NCBI GenBank assembly: GCA_013821615.1
Contig: JACDGQ010000228.1
Location: 1-5,727, forward strand
Direction: 5' to 3'
From: Planctomycetota bacterium
GTDB taxonomy: Bacteria > Planctomycetota > UBA11346
Length of the DNA: 5,727 bases
The notes under the pieces were generated by a model, which had not been told where the DNA came from, ran no database searches, and saw nothing but the letters and a program-made list of their open reading frames with translations. This document shows positions 1 to 4,525 of this stretch, in pieces (position 1 is the first letter of the stretch; each line of letters begins with the position of its first letter). Position numbers and translations under genes: made by a program.

Positions 1-73
1 GCGCTCCAGAGGGCGTCGAAACCCGGCGGCCATCAAAAGCCGCTCAGTTCAACCGGCCCCAAAACCTGTTGAA

Positions 74-119
74 GGTGTCACCCATGTCCCCGGTTTGTGG
101 TGTCACCCTTGTCTCCGGT
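74..119. repeat. Tandem 21-bp direct repeats, possible IS end
   Basis: Two copies of a 21-bp word lie at 74-94 and 99-119, separated by 4 bp. They differ at only two positions (84/109 and 89/114). The shared core reads GTGTCACCC.TGTC.CCGGT. This core resembles repeated subterminal sequences I associate with integrase-type (IS481/IS3-like) insertion sequences, so it may be an IS end or a solo remnant. That link is from memory and no transposase is visible. The repeat itself is directly seen; its identity is inference. Confidence 0.45.
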
Positions 120-126
120 CGCACAC

Positions 127-168
127 AGACAGCAGACAGCAGACAGCAGACAGCTGGCTGCAGACAGC
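127..168. repeat. Heptad repeat array, AGACAGC type
   Basis: Four perfect consecutive AGACAGC units occupy 127-154. A diverged unit (TGGCTGC) follows, then a fifth perfect unit at 162-168. Read on the opposite strand and rotated, the unit is TGTCTGC, which fits the NNTCNGC consensus of the other arrays in the window. It is therefore the purine-orientation arm of the same family. Its likely partner arm is 256-304, across an 87-nt spacer. Confidence 0.85.
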
Positions 169-218
169 AAGGTGCAGTTCGTTGCCCTGCGGTTTGCGCT
201 CGGGTCGGGGAGCATCCT

Positions 219-225
219 GGGAGGT
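219..225 (+). promoter_or_regulatory. Shine-Dalgarno-like site before in-frame ATG 231
   Basis: GGGAGGT ends 5 nt before an ATG at 231 that is in frame with tgt with no intervening stop. It is a better ribosome-binding site than anything before the ATGs at 345, 354 or 369. Use of this start would add 41 residues to the 389-residue form, mostly low-complexity and encoded by heptad repeats. It could be the true start, an ancestral start, or chance. Confidence 0.35.
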
Positions 226-255
226 CGTCGATGAGCGATGCCGCCCGCTGTGCGT

Positions 256-304
256 TGTCAGGTGTCCCCTGTCCGCCCTCCGCCGTCAGCAATCTGGCCT
301 CGGC
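256..304. repeat. Pyrimidine-rich degenerate heptads upstream of tgt
   Basis: Seven consecutive 7-bp units can be read here: TGTCAGG, TGTCCCC, TGTCCGC, CCTCCGC, CGTCAGC, AATCTGG, CCTCGGC. Each carries TC at positions 3-4 and G or C at position 7. The periodicity fades towards 345, although the sequence stays pyrimidine-rich up to the tgt start. These are the right-hand, pyrimidine-orientation units matching the arm at 127-168. Confidence 0.65.
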
Positions 305-353
305 CAGCCTCTCTCCAATTGCGCCCCCTGCTTCCCTCCCGACCATGCCGCCC

Positions 354-1523
354 ATGAACGATGCCGAGATGCCGACCTGGACCCCGGGCGGAGGACTGCG
401 CTTCCGCGTGCTCAAGACCAGCGGCCGTGCGCGGCGGGGGCGCTTCGTCACCAAGCATGGCGTGGTCGAGACCCCGGCCTTCATGCCGGTTGGCACCCAG
501 GCGGCGGTGAAGTGCGTGACGCCGGAGCAGGTCGCGGCCACTGGCGCCCAGGTGGTCCTGGCCAACACCTACCATCTCAGCCTCGCCGACCGCACCCAGA
601 TGGTGGAGCGCCACGGCGGACTCCATGCGCTCATGCACTGGAAGTCGACCATCCTCACCGACTCCGGCGGCTTCCAGGTGTTCAGCCTGCCCGACCGCCA
701 GATCAGCGAAGAGGGCGTGCGCTTCCGCTTCGTCGACGACGGGGTGGCGGCGATGCTCTCGCCGGAGACTTCGATGGACGTGCAGCGCCGCCTGGGCGCC
801 GACATCGTGATGGCCTTCGACGAGTGCGTCGAGCACACCGCCGCCCGTGAATACGTCGCCGCGAGCGTCGAGCGCACCTTCCGCTGGCTGCAGAGATGCG
901 TGGCGGTGCCGCTCGCCGAGCATCAGCACCTCTTCGGCATCATCCAGGGCGGCATGGACCTGGAGCTGCGCGCCCACGCCACCGCCCAGCTGGTCTCGCT
1001 CGACCTGCCCGGCTACGCCATCGGCGGCGTGTCGGTCGGCGAGGGCCACGAGGCGATGGTGCGCATCGTCCGCCACACCGCGCCGCTGCTACCGGCCGAC
1101 AAGGTCCGCTACCTGATGGGCGTCGGTCTGCCCGAGGACCTGGTCGCTTCGGTCGAGCAGGGCATGGACATCCACGATTGCGTGATCCCCACGCGCTACG
1201 CGCGCGAGGGCACGGTCTTCACCTGGGACGGCAAGCAGCGCATCCAGGACAAGAAGTTCCGCAAGGACCGCTACCCCATCGACACCGCGTGCGCCTGCTA
1301 TACTTGCGCCACCGGCTACAGCCGTTCGTACCTGCGCCATCTGACTTTCGCCGGCGAGACTCTGGGCGAGACCCTGATGACCATCCACAACCTGCACTTT
1401 TATCAGGATCTGATGCGGGCGATGCGCGAGGCCATCGAGGCGGACCGCTTTTCCGCCTGGGTGCTCGAATTCCGTACCCGGTACTTCAGTCGACGGAGCC
1501 GCGGGCAGGGGGATGAGGAGTGA
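354..1523 (+). CDS. tgt: Queuine/preQ1 tRNA-guanine transglycosylase
   Basis: Tgt swaps guanine-34 of tRNAs with GUN anticodons for the queuosine precursor preQ1, working as a zinc-containing TIM-barrel enzyme in the cytoplasm. From ATG 354 the protein is 389 residues, normal for the family. It shows GRARRG near residue 24, TDSGGFQVFS with base-binding Asp103, FDEC (Asp156, Cys158), GIIQGG (Gln198), GGVSVGE (224-230), and nucleophile Asp275 in HDCVIPTR. Zinc ligands are CACYTC (Cys313, 315, 318) plus His345. Cys158 and Val228 match the bacterial preQ1-selective pattern, so preQ1 rather than queuine is the inferred substrate. The usual FDC and PTRNAR read HDC and PTRYAR here. The start is uncertain: ATGs at 231, 345, 354 and 369 are all in frame. 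Only 231 has a good Shine-Dalgarno, but family homology begins near residue 15 of this form. A heptad inverted repeat starts just after the stop. Confidence 0.95.
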   Translation: MNDAEMPTWTPGGGLRFRVLKTSGRARRGRFVTKHGVVETPAFMPVGTQAAVKCVTPEQVAATGAQVVLANTYHLSLADRTQMVERHGGLHALMHWKSTILTDSGGFQVFSLPDRQISEEGVRFRFVDDGVAAMLSPETSMDVQRRLGADIVMAFDECVEHTAAREYVAASVERTFRWLQRCVAVPLAEHQHLFGIIQGGMDLELRAHATAQLVSLDLPGYAIGGVSVGEGHEAMVRIVRHTAPLLPADKVRYLMGVGLPEDLVASVEQGMDIHDCVIPTRYAREGTVFTWDGKQRIQDKKFRKDRYPIDTACACYTCATGYSRSYLRHLTFAGETLGETLMTIHNLHFYQDLMRAMREAIEADRFSAWVLEFRTRYFSRRSRGQGDEE

Positions 1524-1535
1524 GGCGGGGGGAGG

Positions 1536-1682
1536 GGTGCGGGGTGCGGAGTGCGGAGTGCGGAGTGAGTGGCTGCGGTCACGGGGTGATGGTGCGCAAC
1601 AGCACCTCGCCGGATGAAGCCAGGGATTTCCGGGCTACGGCGGTTTCCCGCACTCCGCACTCCGCACTCCGCACTCCGCACC
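1536..1682. repeat. 32-bp heptad inverted repeat between tgt and rlmH
   Basis: The left arm (1536-1567) is built of GTGCGGA-type heptads and the right arm (1651-1682) of their complement GCACTCC. The arms pair over all 32 positions, with one G.T pair at 1543 that would be a G.U wobble in RNA. The loop is 83 nt. The G-rich heptad pattern begins directly after the tgt stop (1521-1523). The stem could end or protect the tgt transcript, but there is no U-tract, so it is not a classical intrinsic terminator. The loop sequence matches nothing I recognise. Confidence 0.9.
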
Positions 1683-1713
1683 TTTCCCGTGGTCGCAGGT
1701 GTGCATCCGGCCA

Positions 1714-2136
1714 ATGCGACTAGTCGTCGTCCAGCACGGCCGCCTGCGCGATGCGCACGTGCTCGCCCTGCGCGCTGAGTACCTCAAGCGCTTCCAACGC
1801 TTCGGATCGCTGACCGTGGTCGAGAAGGAGCCCAAAGGCGAGGCCGTGCTGTGGCCGGATTCGGCGCGCTGGCGCGTCGCCCTCGACGAGCGCGGAGAGC
1901 AACCGACCAGCGCGGGGCTCGCCGCGCTGCTCCGCAAATGGACCATGGCGCACGGCGAGGTCGCCTTCCTGGTCGGAGACGCCTACGGCCACCACGCGCC
2001 GAGCCGGGCGACGGCGCAGGCGGTGCTGTCGTTGGGTGCCCTGACCCTGCCGCATCCGCTGGCGCATCTGCTGCTCATCGAGCAGCTCTACCGCGCGGCG
2101 ACCATCCTGGCGGGGACGCCGTATCATCATGGGTAG
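1714..2136 (+). CDS. rlmH: 23S rRNA pseudouridine(1915) N3-methyltransferase RlmH
   Basis: RlmH is a small SPOUT-class, SAM-dependent methyltransferase that works as a homodimer. It methylates pseudouridine 1915 in helix 69 of 23S rRNA on assembled ribosomes. The 140-residue protein starts MRLVVVQHG, like the family's N-terminal strand. It carries LDERGEQPTSAGLA (57-70), the SAM-loop segment FLVGDAYG (85-92), SLGALTLPHPL (106-116) with His114, EQLYRA (Glu123, Arg127), and the C-terminal PYHHG. It is somewhat shorter than the 155-residue E. coli enzyme. The usual IGG.xG loop has Asp89 in place of the second glycine. ATG 1714 fits homology best; GTG 1699 would add five residues. No strong Shine-Dalgarno precedes either. 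The stop is followed at once by purine-rich repeats. Confidence 0.93.
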   Translation: MRLVVVQHGRLRDAHVLALRAEYLKRFQRFGSLTVVEKEPKGEAVLWPDSARWRVALDERGEQPTSAGLAALLRKWTMAHGEVAFLVGDAYGHHAPSRATAQAVLSLGALTLPHPLAHLLLIEQLYRAATILAGTPYHHG

Positions 2137-2146
2137 GGAAGCAGGA

Positions 2147-2343
2147 GGGGAGAAGGGGAAGGCAGGAGGGCGGGAGGGAAGAAGGATAGAAGGCATAGGC
2201 CGACCGCATCAGCACAGGGAATGTCGTGGTCTCGGCTGAAAATTCACCTCGATCTCGATCATGAAGTCAGGGTTGTCTTTTTGATGTCCCTTCCGCTCGT
2301 CCGCCCTTCTTCCCTCACGCCCTCCTGCCTTCCCCTTCTCCCC
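2147..2343. repeat. 39-bp near-perfect inverted repeat in convergent gap
   Basis: The arms at 2147-2185 (purine-rich) and 2305-2343 (pyrimidine-rich) are complementary at 38 of 39 positions; the exception is G2173 against A2317. GCAGGAG recurs 21 bp (three heptads) apart at 2141 and 2162, in keeping with a degenerate heptad origin. The left arm lies 10 bp after the rlmH stop, and the right arm ends 1 bp from the stop of the leftward gene at 2345. It could therefore terminate both converging transcripts. The 119-nt spacer (2186-2304) looks less GC-rich than the genes and contains a run of five T. I see no gene in it. Confidence 0.92.
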
Positions 2344-2344
2344 T

Positions 2345-2860
2345 TCACAGTGCGAGATGGATCGGTTCATGCGAGCGGATCAGGTAGGCGGCCGAGAGCC
2401 AGCCGCTGCGCGCCAGGACGAAGCGGTGGCGCAGCAACGGCGGATCGAGCAGCGGCGCGCCGCTGCCGCTGCGCGTGCCGATCTGGATGCTGACCTCTGC
2501 GGTGACCTCGCCGTCGTCGCCCCGGGTGAGCGAATCGATATGGTAGGAGAAGGTGAAGGGATCGTCGCGGTGCATGAGCAGCAGCGCGCCCAGGCCCTGG
2601 CGGGCCAGGGCGCGTGCATCGGGCTTGCCGGGGACCTCTTCCCCGACCTGGGCGAGCTGGCCGGACCAGTTGCCTGCGACATTGTAGTCGGGATGGAGCT
2701 GGTCGATGACCAGCCCCGCTGACGTCTCCTGGATGCCCTGCTGGATACGCGCGAACGTGCGCGGCACCTGCACCTCGGGCCGGCTCCACCACCAGTACCA
2801 GGCGCAGATGAGGACGAGCAGGCCGCTGGCGACGAGGATCTGGCGGGTTCGTAGTGACAT
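2345..2860 (-). CDS. Membrane-anchored protein with possible NTF2-like domain
   Basis: I do not recognise this gene's specific family. From ATG 2860 it encodes 171 residues: a short basic N-terminus (MSLRTRQ), one hydrophobic segment (about 8-25) rich in Leu, Val and Trp, then a soluble domain of about 140 residues. Because the segment is followed by the bulk of the protein, the domain probably lies in the periplasm. A helical start (about 35-55), a central part, then alternating strands (FTFSYHIDSL, VTAEVSIQIG, RHRFVLARSGWLSAAYLI) suggest a cone-like NTF2/SnoaL fold. That is inference from pattern only. No catalytic motif or lipobox is evident. Starts at 2866 and 2872 are alternatives, and none has a clear Shine-Dalgarno. 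It lies downstream of the outer-membrane gene on the same strand, with a heptad array between them. Confidence 0.7.
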   Translation of the reverse strand: MSLRTRQILVASGLLVLICAWYWWWSRPEVQVPRTFARIQQGIQETSAGLVIDQLHPDYNVAGNWSGQLAQVGEEVPGKPDARALARQGLGALLLMHRDDPFTFSYHIDSLTRGDDGEVTAEVSIQIGTRSGSGAPLLDPPLLRHRFVLARSGWLSAAYLIRSHEPIHLAL

Positions 2861-2944
2861 GCCCATCAGCATCCGCCGCCCACCCCCCACCGCAAGGCGC
2901 GGCGCCCCCGGCTGCCGCCTGGAGTCGGAGCCGCCCACGACGTC

Positions 2945-3035
2945 TATCGGCTATCCGTTATCTGCTATCTGCTATCCGCCGTCAGCTGTCAGCTGTCAGC
3001 CATCGGCCATCGGCCATCAGCCATCAGCCATCAGC
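2945..3035. repeat. Thirteen-unit degenerate heptad array
   Basis: Thirteen contiguous 7-bp units fit [CT][AG]TCNGC except one ending in T (TATCCGT). In order they are TATCGGC, TATCCGT, TATCTGC x2, TATCCGC, CGTCAGC, TGTCAGC x2, CATCGGC x2 and CATCAGC x3. Identical units sit side by side, as expected if the array grew by local duplication followed by substitution. It fills the gap between the outer-membrane gene and the downstream membrane-anchored gene, both leftward. Unlike the other arrays it has no opposite-orientation partner nearby. Confidence 0.95.
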
Positions 3036-3052
3036 CGCGGCCGTCCGGCCGT

Positions 3053-4018
3053 TCAGAACTCCCAGCCCAAAATCGCCACCGTCTTCGCCGCACTGGTGTT
3101 GCTGTTCAGTCCCACCAGCTGGCTGACGATGATGTGCGCCTGGGGAATGGGCGTGAAGCGGATCGACGGGCCGACGGCGGCCTCGTAATGGTGGATGCGG
3201 TGGCTGCCGGCCGCATCCTCGAGCTCGGAAACCTGGGCGAGGGCGAGCTCGGCGCCGATGCTCAGCTTCTGATCGATGGCGGAGTAGGCGATGGCGCTGT
3301 TCCACTCCGCGGACAGCGCGCGGTTGTCACCGGTCTTGCGCTTGGCGACCAGGTTGGTCGCCCACGCCCAGCGCGTGGTGATGTCGTCGCTCAGCAGCAG
3401 CTTGACCTCGGCGCTGTCGGCGCCGTGGGCGGCCTGTTCCCACTCGACGTAGGCGGTGGGGTTGCCCCAGATCCGGCCCCAGTCGGCGAATGCCCAGCGG
3501 ATCTCGAACTTGGTGGCGTCGAGGGCGTTGTCGCCATTGCTGCCGTCCTTGACGTAGACCTGGTAGAGGTCGAGCTGGAAGCGGTAGCCCAGGCCCATCT
3601 CGGCCTCGTATTGCTGCTTCACCTCGGCCTTGGGCTTGGGCTGACCGGCGGCCGCGGCGTCATCCTTCTCGCGCTTGGTCGGCTGCGAGATGAACAGCCA
3701 GTATTCGAAATCGAACTGCCCTGCGGGGATGACATAGGTGCGCACCTCGGTGAAGCGGCGCGAGGTCGACCAGCGCGGCTGGCCATAACTGCCGACCAGG
3801 TCGTCGTCGCGCAGATCGGAGCGCGGGGCCCCCTGGATGGTCAGCGCGGGCAGCTCCCACGAATGCAGGCCCTTGGTGGAACCGGCGGCGGTATTGTTCT
3901 CGGCCCCCACCTGCGGGATGGCGCTGTCGTCGGCAGCGGTCAGCTGGGCGGCGCTGGCACCGGCAACCAGCAGAACGAAGGCGCAGAGGCGGGGGATGAG
4001 CGGGGCTGATGACGTCAT
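3053..4018 (-). CDS. Predicted outer-membrane beta-barrel protein
   Basis: The specific family is not recognised. The 321-residue product has a signal peptide with a hydrophobic core (about 11-20) and a likely cut after ASA (residues 21-23). A polar linker follows to about residue 90. From about 93 to the end there are many amphipathic strands with alternating aromatic or hydrophobic residues, for example FDFEYWLFIS (102-111), YRFQLDLYQVYV (145-156), FEIRWAFADWG (171-181) and RWAWATNLVAK (216-226). The chain ends TVAILGWEF, with the C-terminal Phe that the BAM complex recognises. A charged, Lys- and Ala-rich stretch (113-136) interrupts the strands and is probably a surface loop. AGGA lies 7 nt before ATG 4018, which supports this start. 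A sensor, porin or transport role cannot be told apart from sequence. The reverse strand also has a long open frame, which is a GC artefact. Confidence 0.85.
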   Translation of the reverse strand: MTSSAPLIPRLCAFVLLVAGASAAQLTAADDSAIPQVGAENNTAAGSTKGLHSWELPALTIQGAPRSDLRDDDLVGSYGQPRWSTSRRFTEVRTYVIPAGQFDFEYWLFISQPTKREKDDAAAAGQPKPKAEVKQQYEAEMGLGYRFQLDLYQVYVKDGSNGDNALDATKFEIRWAFADWGRIWGNPTAYVEWEQAAHGADSAEVKLLLSDDITTRWAWATNLVAKRKTGDNRALSAEWNSAIAYSAIDQKLSIGAELALAQVSELEDAAGSHRIHHYEAAVGPSIRFTPIPQAHIIVSQLVGLNSNTSAAKTVAILGWEF

Positions 4019-4025
4019 GTGCGTT

Positions 4026-4029
4026 TCCT
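4026..4029 (-). promoter_or_regulatory. Shine-Dalgarno of the outer-membrane gene
   Basis: Read leftward, CAGGAAACGCAC directly precedes the ATG, placing AGGA 7 nt from the start codon. It is the clearest ribosome-binding site of any gene start chosen here and fixes the start at 4018. Confidence 0.7.
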
Positions 4030-4043
4030 GAGAGTGCCTGGGT

Positions 4044-4058
4044 GCAGGGTCATCCTGC
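4044..4058. promoter_or_regulatory. Small hairpin in leader of outer-membrane gene
   Basis: GCAGG (4044-4048) and CCTGC (4054-4058) are perfectly complementary around a 5-nt loop. The hairpin sits about 25 nt upstream of the start codon of the leftward gene. It could affect translation, but stems this short are common by chance in GC-rich DNA. Confidence 0.3.
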
Positions 4059-4100
4059 CGAGAGCGGTTTCCATGCCAGGATCCGCGGCGGTCCGGAGGG

Positions 4101-4189
4101 GGTTGCTGCTCAGCGGCTGGACATCAGGTCCGGGGCGTGCGCATGCCCTGGGCATGGCTTCAGCCCGCGGTGCGGCCCCCCCAGCAACC
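4101..4189. repeat. 8-bp inverted repeat enclosing a palindrome
   Basis: GGTTGCTG (4101-4108) and CAGCAACC (4182-4189) are exact complements 73 nt apart. Between them lie a GGAC/GTCC hairpin (4119-4122 with 4128-4131, 5-nt loop) and the palindrome at 4142-4156. Nested pairing of this kind could mean a structured leader RNA for the rightward small gene. I compared it by eye with cobalamin and preQ1 riboswitch consensus features and saw no match. Confidence 0.4.
4142..4156. promoter_or_regulatory. 15-bp perfect palindrome, candidate operator
   Basis: CATGCCC-T-GGGCATG is a perfect 7+1+7 palindrome near the middle of the divergent region between the outer-membrane gene and the small Cys-rich gene. 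A related CATGCC half-site lies at 4072-4077. The placement suits a dimeric regulator controlling one or both genes, but no regulator gene is visible here. The site is seen in the sequence; the operator role is inference. Confidence 0.45.
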
Positions 4190-4198
4190 TGCCGCCCT

Positions 4199-4213
4199 GA
4201 CGCCGGCGGCGTC
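4199..4213. promoter_or_regulatory. GC hairpin in divergent region
   Basis: GACGCC (4199-4204) and GGCGTC (4208-4213) pair perfectly around a 3-nt loop. There is no T-tract, so it is unlikely to be a terminator. It may be part of a folded leader of the small gene at 4298 or a chance GC stem. Confidence 0.25.
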
Positions 4214-4264
4214 CGCGTGACGCGCGCCGCAGCCATTCCGCCGAAAGCTGCGCCGCTGAGCTTG

Positions 4265-4284
4265 CCCCGCTCTGCCCTGCGGGG
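4265..4284 (+). promoter_or_regulatory. Hairpin just upstream of the small Cys-rich gene
   Basis: CCCCGC (4265-4270) and GCGGGG (4279-4284) form a strong 6-bp stem with an 8-nt loop. It ends 13 nt before the ATG at 4298. The GGGG of the 3' arm is the nearest G-rich stretch that might act as a ribosome-binding site. Folding could therefore hide it, but this is speculative. Confidence 0.35.
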
Positions 4285-4297
4285 TAGACCCTTGACG

Positions 4298-4510
4298 ATG
4301 GACCGCGACGCACGCATCGAGGCCGCCTTGGCGAGGCGCAACTATTCGTCGGCGCTGCGCGGGCGCATCGCCCGCCTGCTCGACGGCGAGGAGGACCGCA
4401 CGCGGCTGAAGTGCTGCAGTTCCGGCTGCTTCGTGTGCGCCCAGGAACTGCTCGACATCGTCGCCGAGGTCGAGGCGGACGATCAGCCCGGGCGCAGCGC
4501 CGCGGGCTGA
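4298..4510 (+). CDS. Small protein with CCxxxCxxC cysteine cluster
   Basis: This 70-residue protein has a basic, probably helical N-terminal half (to about residue 28), then LKCCSSGCFVC (37-47), then an acidic helix (LLDIVAEVEADDQ) and a short tail. Cys39, Cys40, Cys44 and Cys47 could bind a metal or iron-sulfur cluster, or act in redox. The CCxSGCxxC core resembles the motif of the small oxidoreductase-like N-terminal domain family (CCGSGCxxC). That is recalled similarity, and the C-terminal half does not show that family's usual continuation (a WDxY-like motif). No signal peptide is seen, so it is probably cytoplasmic. ATG 4298 is chosen because upstream in-frame sequence looks non-coding; the ribosome-binding site is weak. 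It converges with the hydrolase gene, 15 bp away. Confidence 0.7.
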   Translation: MDRDARIEAALARRNYSSALRGRIARLLDGEEDRTRLKCCSSGCFVCAQELLDIVAEVEADDQPGRSAAG

Positions 4511-4525
4511 AGCCGCTTGGCAGGC

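Larger units (their letters stand above)
1..353. other. Non-coding region upstream of tgt
   Basis: I see no gene I can support here. The open frame that later becomes tgt stays open back to position 69, but its translation before about residue 93 is repeat-derived and unlike any Tgt. The stretch holds a 21-bp direct repeat pair (74-119), four-plus-one AGACAGC units (127-168), an unassigned spacer with a good Shine-Dalgarno (219-225) and an in-frame ATG at 231, and pyrimidine-rich heptads (256-304). Positions 1-72 could be the tail of an upstream gene or transposase, since one frame is open from the window edge to TGA at 70-72. The peptide is too short to recognise. Confidence 0.6.

Noticed and set aside
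127..168. CRISPR array
   Set aside because: Units are 7 bp and contiguous with no unique spacers and no cas genes. The same applies to the other heptad arrays.
69..353. Long N-terminal extension of Tgt from ATG 69
   Set aside because: The extra residues translate the direct repeats and AGACAGC units. They look nothing like Tgt, and the family's own start fits at about 345-369.
258..1076. 272-codon leftward open frame opposite tgt
   Set aside because: It is antisense to an unmistakable Tgt. The His/Ala/Gly/Arg-rich content is a codon-bias shadow.
2221..2493. 90-codon rightward open frame in the convergent gap
   Set aside because: It runs through the pyrimidine-rich arm and into the antisense of the membrane-anchored gene. 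There is no spaced ribosome-binding site and no recognisable product.
3134..4009. 291-codon rightward open frame opposite the outer-membrane gene
   Set aside because: It is antisense to a gene with a signal peptide, barrel strands and a Shine-Dalgarno. The translation is a Gly/Val/Leu/Asp-rich low-complexity product typical of GC-rich antisense frames.
4100..4215. Known riboswitch (cobalamin or preQ1 type)
   Set aside because: Nested stems exist, but by eye I find none of the conserved box sequences of these classes, so only a generic structured region is reported.
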